Made by a program: the position numbers and the translations under genes
Assembly (NCBI RefSeq): GCF_023343835.1
Contig: NC_064440.1
Location: forward strand, 29,209,537-29,273,536
Length of the DNA: 64,000 nucleotides
Source: Lagopus muta
Lineage: Eukaryota > Chordata > Aves > Galliformes > Phasianidae
Reading direction: 5' to 3'
Shown here: positions 1-12,900 of the stretch, one piece after another
Layout: every line of letters begins with the position of its first letter
Numbering within the stretch: the stretch's first letter is position 1
Notes under the pieces: model-generated
The model's database searches: none
Seen by the model: only the letters and a program-made list of their open reading frames with translations
Told to the model about the DNA's origin: nothing

Positions 1-907
1 TCACGTGGGCTGGACAACACTTGATAAGGAGTCACATTCTGAAGACGTCGTCCCTCGTCTCTCTCCTCCAAAAGATCTTACTGTTTCTGCATATCAGGAG
101 CAACTTCAGCAATTGTACTGAAACTGACTGATAAACTGAAGGTATATCCAACGGTTACATTTTTCACATCAAATTGGGAACCTCTAATATGGACTCTTCC
201 ATATTTTAATTGGCATGTTCTACACTCCTGAACTGTAGATAGGTAGTCTACTGTAAATGCACTATACAAAGGCTGCTGAAACCATTAAAAGTGATGTAAC
301 AATAGTAAGTGTCAAGAACATCTGCTATGATACAGAACCGGGCTCTAGGTCTACCGAACGCTATACCCACATAACATTTTAAACCAGAAGATACATTTTC
401 CATCTTCCTTTTCTCCTACAAACACTGTTGCAAACTTGCTGTTTACTGTGCCACGATGTTCACGCTCCTACTTCTTCAAGGATTTGTAATTCTAATGTTT
501 AACAACCAGGTCTATGCTAGGTACACTTAAAGTAGACACTGAAATTTCAAGTAAAATGAACTGTAGCCACATCTACTAGACTCTATACATGTCCCAACAT
601 CTAGATTTACTTTGATAAGTTATACAAATACATAATACATTCTTAAATAATGTAGACCCACAATATTAATTTGTGAATCTTTCCACGTTATAAAACCAAC
701 TTTAACAGGAATGTTTATCCACCTGTATTACTGTTTAGTTTGCAGTGTCTTTTGCTTTTCTGTTTCCACAGATTACTGGACCAGTTCTTATGCTTTGGCT
801 ATTGAAATCTCTTATTTGAATGAGGCAACACTGGTTATTAAGGCTGTTTTTCCTTCTCTCGTGAAGTTTCACTCCTTATAATGACACTGGTTTCCAGAAC
901 AGGATGA
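1..907 (-). other. NAB1: NAB1 3' UTR (continues past the left edge)
   Basis: The A+T-rich sequence after the NAB1 stop has no AATAAA on the minus strand. The only close hexamer is ATTAAA at about 203-208. The mRNA therefore probably ends either there or beyond the window. No coding signal was seen on either strand. Confidence 0.6.
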
Positions 908-999
908 CTATCTTGTGTCCTCAGGTTCTGTTTTGATGACCTTCCTTTCAATGTTGTTAAAAGCTGAGTGAGGAAAATCCTTTAAGATACCAAGGCCTT
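908..999 (-). CDS. NAB1: NAB1 last coding exon and stop
   Basis: Encodes the C-terminus [14 protein letters not shown]...[10 protein letters not shown], ending in TAG at 908-910. The acceptor is cgcag after a T-rich tract. The VIKTEPE motif is a sumoylation consensus and is conserved in NAB proteins. Confidence 0.95.
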
Positions 1000-3900
1000 C
1001 TGCGTTTAAAAAAAGAAAAGAAAGAAAGAGAGATGTTAAAAACACTGCTTGGGAACAAATGTATTCTGTTCTTACTTCAAGAAAAAAAAAAAGGGTCCAC
1101 TAACTGTACGTACACTGTGAGTTGAATAAATGGATAAACTCTTGGCCTTCCTACTGGGCTTTAACCTATCTGGGTTACAACCTCATTTACATTATGGCAA
1201 TGACAATCATCCCCACAGATGTAATTCCATTCTCCCTAGGAGCAGGACTTAGTGGAGACTACACTAGAAATTTGAAAGGCACATTTCACCTGGTGATTGA
1301 GACAGTCAAATTGCAAAAATAAATAAAAGGAACTGAGCTCTCAGCACTCCAAAATGAGACATGCAAGATTCTTCTTCTCCTTCAATAACCTCTTTCCCAT
1401 TGCACTTGCCAAACTCAGATGAGATTTTATTATTGTTCCTAAAGCTGTAAGAATCTCAAGAATCCCTGGCTTTATCTTAGGAGCCAACTGTGAAACTGAA
1501 ACCACCCATGCACCAAGGATTCTTGCTGTCTTGTGTGAAACTTAAGAGTTTCTCCCACAGCCACAGGGAAACAACAAGATAAACTTGAGTAGAAGTTAGT
1601 GAATGGGACACAGTTCAAAGCACACATAGCATGATACAGAGTACAGAAAGAGCACCAGGCAGGACAGGAAGTCTTTTTATGAAAACTACATTTACAGTTT
1701 GATTCCTTTGTACAGGCTGAAGCCCTATTACAATCAATGAGAGATTGCAGAATAAGTACTTAACAGCAGAACTTTGGGTCAATACCTCCCTCAGGACAGA
1801 CACATGCCAGAACTTGTTTATCTTAATCTAGCGACTGCATCTTCTAAGTTTATCCCAAATAACAGGAAATCTGTTTCTAGATTAAGAAGTAACACCGCTC
1901 CTGAAGCTCTGTCTGAAGCCTTGGTTGAGAAGTTACATGCGAGGAGCTGCACACTGAGCTGCCTTCTTCATTCAGGAGACAGCTCACATTGAATGGTTAA
2001 TCAAAGGTTCTGTAAGAAACAGTGGTTAAATTACAAGGGACAGCACCAACCTGAGGACTGGGACTTAGCCTCACCACCAGGGTAAAGCCGGATCAATTCA
2101 CTGCACAGAGGTTTTCCAACATGCTGCTCTCCATCAAGTGAAATGTGCTGCAACTGTCTACTGGGAAGATTTGACATCCGGAGATTCAGCGGCCTTTCAC
2201 CTGGAAGCAGTTCACAGTGAAATACGGATGCATTAACAAGAAAGCAATAATAAGAAACAAAAATCAAAACAGACTAATTTGGTCAGGAATCCCAAATTTT
2301 GGCTGCTGGGAGGCTTTCTAGCAGAACAACTGTTATATGAATATGCTGGTATGCAGACTACTCCACAGGCAGTGGATACTTCTATATCCATGCAAGTATC
2401 TCTCATTCTGCTCAAGAAGCCCACTGACATCCCATAAATTCCCAGTGCCACTGCGCAGTGGATAAATGGTATAAAGCAACACACAACATCAAGAAGAGCT
2501 GGTTGCACACACCTACTCTTTCTGTGCACTTGTATACGGCACTGCATCATCAACATACACAAATGGAAACAGACGTTTCAATGCTTACTGCTTTCATTCC
2601 TTTAGTTCCTCCCTCTACTGCTTCTTTAAAAAAAAAATCTAGCTTTAAAAAAAAAACCAAACAAATAAACAAAAATTCATCTGCTTGCATTTCTTGTCCA
2701 TACTTTACATTTTCTCCCATTTCACAGCACCCAAACAGAAATCTAAACAGAAACCGGTCAAACAAACTAAACATTCCTAAGATTAATGCAGGCTGGCAAA
2801 TGGCCAGTTGGTAAATCAAACAGATCACCACAAAACTATAACCTTCTGAAGAACAAGCTACTACAAACATTATAAGAATCTGCTTGCTTCTAAGGAATTT
2901 ACATAGTAATTTACATAGCCAGCTACTCAAGTTTTGTTCCTAGACTGCACAGGTAAGTTAAAAAAAAAAAAAAAAAAAAAAGAGGGGGTGGGGGGGAAAT
3001 GGATGGTACCAACTCCATTATCAGCTTTACCTTCCATCTCCACAAAGGAAGAGAACAAATGAAATGCAACAGCCTGAACGCTGCTCTATTTTCAAAGCTT
3101 AGGATAAAACTAGAGACAAGCACTGCCCTCACTAACAGCAATTCTCCCTACCTTCTTCCCTCCCTGAACGTTAGCTGTAGGGAAAGCAGTTTGCCCAGCT
3201 GCATGACAGTAACAGAGCAGAATCTGGCTGTACACCTCAGTGTGTTATTTACACTGTAAGCACCTTAGGGCAGAGATCTTGTCTTGTCCATTCAGTGCTC
3301 AGTGCTCTGTTTGTGCTATTTTAGATAAATAACACCACTGACAAAGATTGTGTAACTTCAGATGCATTTGCTGACAGCAACACCGTGCCTGGAAGCTACT
3401 ATACCTTGTCCATCAACATTATCTAATGACATGCCATTGGGGCTGTGCTCTTCTGAGTTTTGCCTGTAACACCCTGTGGAAAGACGTCTCTCTAATCCAG
3501 CCTGGTTGCAAAGAAACTCCATCTGTTTTGCCATCACCTTTTCAGACTGCAAATAAAGCATACATACATCTTTTGAGTCAAAACATGGAAAAAACAATAT
3601 CAGATGATAAGACTAGCAGCCTAGATGTAGATTTTTGTTGACTCATATGTACAGATGTGTGCTTTACAGTTTCTTCAAATCTATCAAGTAAACAAAGTAT
3701 TTTTGCACCCATAAAAATTTTCATACTGTTCAAGTGAGTCACTCAGGAATGCTTAAAATCCAAGTTGCAGTTCATCCATGCAAAAATGCAACACTAAATT
3801 CTGTTCTTAGAAAACACATTGAAAACACACTTTCTGTGCTTTAGAGCTGTGAGTTACGTGAAGAGAATCTCAAGAGAAGTGAAAAATAATGTCTTAGCTC

Positions 3901-6900
3901 TGCTCAAATACATGTATTCACAAAGTACTCCAAGAGCGATGGCAACATCTGCTAAAAACTTATGCCAAGATTTCACCAGACATCTTGGAATCTTTATTTT
4001 AGGAAACAGCACTATACGAGCATAAAAATCTGCCATTCTGAAAGTGTAGGATGACAGTATGTTTGTGGGGGATAAAGGTGTGAAATGTCTGTCTAGAAGA
4101 AGAACAAGACCTATACACCTCTCGAGAGTGAAATTAAACAATGCAGCGCAACGTGGGAGGAAATGGCGTCTGAATGTTTGTCATTGAATCCAACGCCAAG
4201 AAAATTCTAGCTTCCAGTTTGATCTTGTTCTTAAGAATGTAAATAAGCATTTTGCAGGAAAAAAAAAAAGAAAAAAAAACACAAGTCAATAATGCTTGTT
4301 TAGAAGAGCCGTCATGAACATGAGAACACTAAGCGTATCAAATCAACCCCAAGGATCAACAGGAGAAATTTCATTTCTATTCCAGGTTAACCTACTGTAA
4401 TCCTACTGTTTCAACTCGTACAGATGCCCACTAAAAAGAAGTGATGTCATCTTTCAGAGTACCCAGCTTTTCCTGGTAGATGACCAAAGTCGTGCCTTCC
4501 CACGCTCTTCTTCTGCTCAGTTCAACACTTAAATGTGGTGACAACCTAACAGAGCAGAAAAAGCAGAGCTTCTCCAGCACAGCCATGACCCTGACAGGAG
4601 GGTAACAACACCAGTGATAACTTACTCTGCTTAGAGGTCATCAGGTTCTGCAGAAGAACGCTGACAGCTCAAGCTTGGTATTGGGAATTAAGTTAAAAAG
4701 GAAACAATTTTCAAATGGTTTAATTCCAACTGTGCTTTAATTTTGCTACTCTGTCAGTCCTGTTACTACTTTCGAACTGAAAAGCTATTTTTAAAAGAGT
4801 AAAATATTTAACATTTGACTTCTGTCATCTTTGATGTTTAACTGCAACAGAAAGAACAGAAGTGCAATAATTGTTGTGGTCACCATAGAATAATACCACA
4901 GAAGCTGAAGGTCCACCTGAGTTTAAAACAAATCTCAATTCCACAATTGCACAGCAGTGACCAATGACCAAAAGCACATAAAGCCAAGTTTGTTTCATCA
5001 TTATGTGACATCAGAAATGTAGCACAGCTGCTTTTTGATGCAGTAAAATGAACAGAATTTTCATGACTGGATACTGCTTTGCAATAGAAGAATGCACGAG
5101 CCAGGGTAACATATCTAGTCTCAGAAAACAGAAGAGTTGATCCCAAACAAAATCTTACACGAAAATTCCATGATTACATTTGCCTTCAAGGCTGGGATAC
5201 ACTACAGAAAAGAGAAAGAACTGGAAACCTGCCTTCACCTATTAAATGCCTTCTGAAACGTGAAAATGCTGGACTCCTACCAAGCTGGATGTTATTGAGA
5301 AAGGGAATGTATCCTTTTAGATCCAGAGGTTCTCTATTTCCTAAGTCTAATGGACTTTTCTTTTAAAAAGAAATGTCAGAACCAAGGATTCCAAGATCTC
5401 CTACTCCATTTATTCTCTAAATGCAACAAGTTTCCATTTACAGTGAATAATTCAAGTACACAGTACAAACTGTACCAATAGTACCCAATAGGCCACTTCA
5501 TTTCCTCCAGCCCTCTAAGCTACATTCTGCCTTCTCAGAGCAAACAAGGTTAAAGGTGGAACACTGTCAGAAGAGTTTCAGAAGCTAATTACAAATTAAG
5601 AGTGACACAATCACAGATACGCTAGGTAGCCTTTGAAAATTGAAGCTAATTCCTTTAGTCATCGAACCAATACGTCAAAATCAATGTACAAAGACCTGGT
5701 CTATAGCATTCACAGTGTAGTGCTGTTAATTTACCTGGGAATTCAGAGCTGCCGAATCCTCACTCTTTCCCTTAGCCAAAGCAAGCGGCATTTTGTCTGG
5801 CTGATAGAGCGTTTGGACTGCGTCCTGGAAGTCAGGATAACCATCCTATTGAGCACAAGAAGAAACCAAACACCAAGAGAAAGGCATGATTAATTTTTCC
5901 CACACCCCATCTCTCTGCATACTCAAAGGAACACCGCAACCCAACCCAAACTGATCGCTCTGGAGCTCAGATGTCTGTGCTAACCACAATATTTAAGTTT
6001 GTCTCTACAATGCACACAGTCTCTCTACAGTACCCACTATACATCTAACGTCCCATACACAGACAACCGTATTTCTCACAGTTCTCACAGGTGAATTCAG
6101 ACTATTGCTGTCACTGACGTAAACTAGCTTTGCCAGGTAGATTCAGGCCCATCATTTCTGTTGCTCCTTACATACAGCAGCTTTGGAGATTAAGAAATCA
6201 AATCTACATGTAAGTCAAAGACCAGGGCACAGCAGATGGCTATACTAACCTTGAGAAACTGAGTGAAACCTCGCAAAACTCAACATACCACACGTAGAAA
6301 CCATACTAGTGTAACCAAATGAAACACGCTGCAAAGATTTTAGGTACTTGGGAAACCAGGATTCAAGAATTCTTTCAGCCTCAAACGGTTATGACATGCA
6401 AATCTCTCTTGCAGCTTGCATATGTACAAATAAAGCAAATAAAGTTTGTGTGAAAGCCTGCCAGACTTCATTACAATACATAAATCATCCGAGCAATGGT
6501 TCAAGATGAAAAACTTATCCTGCTTGGCACTAAAGACCATGTAAAGCAGATGAACATCCATAAACATCTACAAAGGCAGAGTGGAGGTGACTTCAGATCT
6601 GAGAAAATACTAAAGAACTTAAAATAGACTCAAACCTGAAAACAGTGACATTTGTAACTGAGTATTCAAGTACCATGAGTAGTACAGTTATCGTAACTAT
6701 CATTTTGGCTTTTGGAGGCAAGTGTATGCAAGCAAAAACATTTTTGACAATAGCCAAACAAATATGTTACCATCCAAGAAAGCTGAACTGAGGCCTTCCA
6801 GAAAAATCACAGGAAAGACTACAAGGTCTGCGCAAACTGGGGGCTGCACACCAACCTGAACAGCTGTGGCCAAAACACTGAGTGCAGCATAATGCCAATA

Positions 6901-9900
6901 AATTATTCCTTATGCTTCAGGAGAAAAAAAAGTAACGTGTGAATCATTGCATAAGGCTTTTATCCACCCAACATACTCCCTTGGGGAAAAATAAACACGA
7001 TAAGTATGTAAAATTTCATAACCAGGTAAACTGCCACAAAGCAGCTCATCCTCTAGAAACAAAGACTTTGCAGTGCATTTCCATGAGCGCTGACCATTTT
7101 CATACAGTTAGACCTGAATTTGTTTGGGAAAAAAATCACTGTGTGTAGGAAGATGAAAAGCAAACACACAAGAACGTATCGCCGAGGATCCTATTTTAGT
7201 AACCAATCAGGAACACGTTCTTCACCATCTATCTGTGGTCACAGCCCATATAACAGCAAAGGCTGTTTCCTACAAGCAGGCCTCCCCGCATGCTGCTGAG
7301 ACCAACCGTCACCCATCACTCCTGCCTATGGTTCTCGGATGACAATGCAAGAGTGGAGCGGCACCCTGCAGGCCTTCCCTGCTGCTGGCTGCTCCCACTC
7401 GCAGTGCGGTGCTGCTGAGGGCTGCTTTGCACCACGTCTGCCTCGCCGCTCCCTTCCCTCCTCACGCCAGAGGAGCCCGCTTCGTGCAGCACCGCCGTTC
7501 TGTTTTGCTGCGCCGCTGCTCAGTTGTTTTTCAAGAGGCTTCTTGCAGCAGATGTTCCCAGTCCCACATGTGCTTTTTGCTCTCTCTAATGACATTTTTT
7601 TCCTATGCAAACAGTAGACTCTACTGCTTCTGCCATTTTCGAGAAAAACAGCCAAATCCCACACTTACGCTGATTTGCTTTTCAACTGTCTCAGCAAAGA
7701 TGGGAGGTGGGCCTTTTCTCTCTCTCTCCCCCTTCATCCATACTGGCACCAGGGGAAGACATTTCCTCACAGCCTCCACTTCTCCCTTCCTTCCTGCATC
7801 TCCCCCAGAGCACTGTGAAATCAGCTTTTGCAAGCCTTCCCCACCCATCTCCTTCAGCTGAACGGAAACGCTGGCACGGAACAGTTCCTTTCTGCCACAA
7901 GCCCAGGGACAAAAAGGCCACGTTTGGTTCTCCGCTTCTCTCCTTTCTTAGCTGTCGGTGGTGTATCTGAGAGCAGAACCCCATCAATCCCAACAAAGAG
8001 CAGCACGATGCTGAGCAGCCCTTCCCTCTGAGCCCACTGCGTGATACACCTGTGACTTATTTTGCCTTTTAAGTGCTGCCCCAACAGCTCATCGCTTTGA
8101 GTGCTGTTGGTACTGAGTCACGGAAGATGACAAATTAAGGGGTGCCCCTGCCCCACAACACCTATGTGGATGAGACAGAAGAGGTAGCACCGCTTCCGCC
8201 CCCATGCATCTATTCTGCCTTCTCTCCAAAGCAGACTTAGGAAATGCAACTCCTTTCTATTTTTCTCTTGTAACAACAACTGGTTCTAAAGCCCAATTCA
8301 TTCCACTCCTTTTTTCACTCCCTCTGCACCTTTAGTCTCTCATTTGCCTGGAATTTTTTCCCCCCCTTCTCCTCTGTACACTTCACTCCCACAGCTTGCC
8401 CACCCACTCTGTGAATAAGAGGGGGAGAGCACACAGGGGAAGAGAGAGGCTTTTACAGGTAATTTGATGTAATTCATGGCATATTGTTTCTTTGTAATGC
8501 TTATGTGAGTTTCATATTCATAAAGAGGATAAATGTACATCGGCGGCTGTAACCCAGCAATGTTTAAGCTTGCACACACAGCTCTGCTGGCACACGTGTG
8601 ACCTTCAGAGTTTTGTAGGGTTGTTTTTTTTCTTTTCTTTTGCATGTTATTATATTTCAGGAAATTAACTCATCTTTACTAAGCCATCTATCACAGTATG
8701 GAAAAAAGGGCGTGAAACCTTTCAAAATTCAGGCTCGTATTTTACATTACGCTTTCCAGAGACACGAGTGACTAATGGGCAAAGGAATGGTGAATCAGAA
8801 CACAGAGGGCAGCCTTAGAACACAAGCACAGAACGACCTTCACAAAAAAAAAGGAAAAGAAAGCAAAGCCAGAGCTAGCAGTACCAAGTCACCTACATTC
8901 TGATCCACTGCATCCAAATATTAGCATGACAGCCAGCTAACTGAGCCACGGTCGTTCAGAAACAGGATGAAGATTATTCACCCAGAAAGGAAAAAACAGA
9001 TTCACAGTGCTTACTGCCACTCTCATTTTACTGAAAACGTTATGATCTCTTTTCCAAAATGTAACCCCTAAGAGCCCAAGGTATCAGACCACTCAAATCT
9101 GATCAGCAGGAGTGACCTCCTGAGTCATACTGCCTCTTCCCCTCCCAGCACCTTTGAAAAAAGCTACCTAGTTCACAATGTACCTCAGAGTCACAACAAA
9201 CCACAGCAACAATTGACTTTGGGGAGCCCAGCAGACTCCCCTTGTACAGAAAGAGGCATTTATGTTGATAATGACAGCTGGCATTTCATAGTTAATAACG
9301 CTATCTTGTTATATGAAAATCCATTTCATTTAGCTTAATTTTCTATTTCTTATTTTGGAGACAGTCTTATTTCTAAAGCAGTGATTTGCACAACTAAGAC
9401 ACCAAATTTGCATATGCATTTTAAAATATGACTGTCAATTGTAGATAAAAACAAAACCAAGTAAACATCCATCCTCAGAATTACTGAACTAAATAGTCCC
9501 TTGAGAAAGCAGAGCTGCCAGACCCATCATTCAAAAACTAAGAGAATGCAGATTCCCTAGGGTTGTCCCAGTCCTCCCTCTTCCCAGGTTTTTCACTGCT
9601 TTTTAATTTTACTTTTTCTTTCAATGAAGATCCCACAGAAAAAAAGCACCTCCCTTAGTGTGTCACTTCACTTACTTGCTCATCATCAATTCTCACTGAA
9701 TGAAGGAAAAGCTTTCTAACGCTGAAATCTAATTGTCTGTGAAGCACTATTTCAAGCAGAGGAGGAGCAACTCCCCACCAGCTCTTACGAATTAAGGCTA
9801 GGCTGGACAAAAGAGAAGGGAGAACCAAACAACCACCTTGCAACAAATCAGTCAAGGCTGGCAACAGAGTGAAGGCACATAAAATCATTTAATAAAGCTT

Positions 9901-12900
9901 CTCCCAGCTCTTTCCTATAGATTGAAGAGCAGGCAGAGGTCAAAGCACACCTCAACACATCTAAATGGCATTACAGAATTATTATGAAAGCTACAAGTAA
10001 ATTCTCAATGTGCATGTGTGCTTGGCTTTCTTTAAACTCAAACTACAACTGTACGCACGCTGGTGGAACTGAAACAGCAGTAACAAAAGAACACACCTAT
10101 GTACCTATTCAGAACTGCCTTTTCAAAGCTAAGTGCTCCCGCTGGGGTTTGCTGCACAGGGAAAGCCCTTGTACAGGTAACAAAGCTGGAAAAATGAGAG
10201 CCTTGTGTTTGGTGCATCATTTACCACAGATCGTGTTACACATTCCAGAATGCTATAAAGCTTCCCTCTGCAGTTAAAGAATATCACATATCTGCATGAC
10301 ATGCAATTCTAGCTCAGCCCCAGCTTACATTCTAATGTGCATTTATATCTGCACCTCTTGGAGCAGGCAGCACAATGAAAACCCCATAAGACCAGCAACA
10401 AATTAGAGACCCGTGTAAAAATTAGACAGCAATTTGTTTAAAAAATGAGAAAGGAAGATCTGCTCTTCTTACAAGTTACACAAGTGCACGTATTTACCAT
10501 CATGTGCTTATTTGTTTGAGTAAGTGACTTATTAAAAGCCCTCAGATTTACTTCCCAGCAGTGGCAACTTGACAAAAAGCAGAACACTCATTTCCCTAAG
10601 CAAAACCTTGTGCAACTGTATTTATCAGCCAGGGGTACACGTGCTTTAGGCCCAAAATTAATTGCAAAATCCAGTAAATTAACACTACAAGCAGAATCAT
10701 GTATGTTGCTTTTAGCCAGCTTTTGATTTTTCAATAGTATCTCTCCTTTAGCTTATTGCACAGTCAGAGCTCACCAATATTCCCCCATCAATCTGTACCC
10801 AGAACTCTGCAGTCTGGACAAGATGAGAAGTTGACTCAAGCAACTTAAAAACAAAAAAGAACCACAACCTAACTAAAGAAGAGAAAAAAACCAAAACCAC
10901 TAAAAAACCCATCAACCCATCCCACCTAACACCGACATCTAAGCAAGAGGCTTTATGGGAAGACATTTCCTACAGCACTTGAGTTTGTTCCACCACAGAA
11001 TATCACTTAGTCCCATTCCTCCTCCTCTTACACATCGTGAGCACAAAACACTGAGAGCACCTTTACCATAAAGCAAATTATCCCTGCTCCTACAGATTTC
11101 TCTAACAAGCATGTACATTTTCAGAGATTCCAGCAGAGGTTCTCACCCTCACTCTTAGACCCATCAAGTGTGTGCCAAATACTGTTCTGACAAAGCTCCT
11201 TCAACAGATCCCTTCAAAACACACACATTTTAGCACGCATGGATTGAAATACAGGAGCCACAATACTGTACCTCTATTTTGATTCTCTTTGGTGACAGTT
11301 CATCCCTTTCTCCACATTTAGATCTAGAAGAGAAGACATTCGTTATTAGTAAACAGAAGGTTAACCCTGATCACCAGAGATGATAATGAGAAACAGTCAA
11401 GGAATAAAAAAGTAAGGCAAGGAGAAGTCGGATGCACAGAAAAGCATGCAATTCACTTGGACTCGGCATTAAAAGCCATTTGAGCACAGAGGAGAAGTAT
11501 ACAAGTGCCTTGTGTTGTTTTCAGAAGTGTCAGAAGACTCATGCACTCTCATTCTGAACAGAAAGGAAATCTGCCTGAGCACAGAGAATCACAGAAATGC
11601 CTTTTACTTTGACTACCCAGAATGGATTTGTATTTACATATAATCATCATGGAAGGAAGGAGATTAAAACAAAAAAAACAAACCACAAAAAGCCTCCAGA
11701 AGTGTTATGAAAACATACATGGAAAGGATATCGCAATAAAGGTCAGAGTAAAAATGTGAAAGCAATGCATAGAAAGTATCCGGAAGTAATAAATACGAAG
11801 GAAAGTTCATTTTTAATTGTAATCAGAAGCTATTAAGCATTTGCTGTTATTCCACAGCAGTTCACCTAACAGAACATTAACAACTGAAATTAGAACTCTG
11901 CTTCAGTTTTTTTTCAACCAAGTTCATAAGACACTCCCTACGATCTTATCTTTCTCATTCCCTGGAAACCAGCAAACTCAGTCTGCAATGTAAAAACAAC
12001 CACCACCACCACCACCAAACCCAAAAACGCGGCATATTAGGAAGCTTTTGGCTACTCTGCCTATTTACATTAACCCTGAAACACTCAAATGCCTCCTATA
12101 CTTGAAACGCTACCCTCTCAGATGCCTTTGCACCTGCACTATCACTGCCAAATCTGTGCACCAGAGAACAAATAAAAAGGTGATTCAAGACAGCTAAATC
12201 TGAGCAGTTTAAAAGCTTCAAGACTTATACAGCACTTTCCTACCTTACTTGGAAGAGCACTTTGCTAGCTAGAGAGCAAGAAGAAAGAGTCTCTTGTGCT
12301 TGAGAAGAAATGCTGTGAAACTGATTAAGTGAAGGTCTTTAGAATGAATTAAAGCCTTACTTGGTGGTCCTGTAAGTATACTTGTACGTAACTTCTCGAG
12401 AGATTTGCCGAGCTAGCGCGAAGAGTTCATCTCTCCTGGTCAGCAGCGCGTTATCTTTCACACACAGCTGAGCAGCTGCTTCGTTAACTGTTAGCTGGAA
12501 ACCAAAGACAAAAACACATCTGTGATTCCAAATACTTTCACCCTCTACCTTCGTACCCACTTCTGAAATACTAAAAGATTTCAACAGCAAGCAAGATTAC
12601 TTATAGTGGTAAACTAAACCCTGGATGGTTTCTTCCATTTATCTATATCCTTAATACACAAAAGCTTCTGAGAAAAGATACAAAGTGCACTGAACGTTCT
12701 TTAAAGTCAAGCATTATTGAAATACCCTCGATGTGCTCTGCTTGTGCCTCAACCCAGCGTTAATTAAATCTCTGTGTAAGACAGGAGCTCTGAGCATTCA
12801 CACTGGTTGGCTCCCAAAGCCTGGTTTACAGGGAGTACTATTTTTATAACTGCAATATGCCCCGGACTTGAAAAAAAATCTGACAGTGTGGGTACAGATG

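Larger units (their letters stand above)
1000..5734 (-). other. NAB1 introns between coding exons 4 and 7
   Basis: Three introns (1000-2050, 2201-3404, 3547-5734) are ordinary A+T-rich sequence. Open frames up to 126 codons occur but none resembles a protein or fits the splicing. The notable item is a 22-nt A run at 2960-2981 beside a G-rich tract. On the transcript strand this is a strong polypyrimidine tract. Confidence 0.7.
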
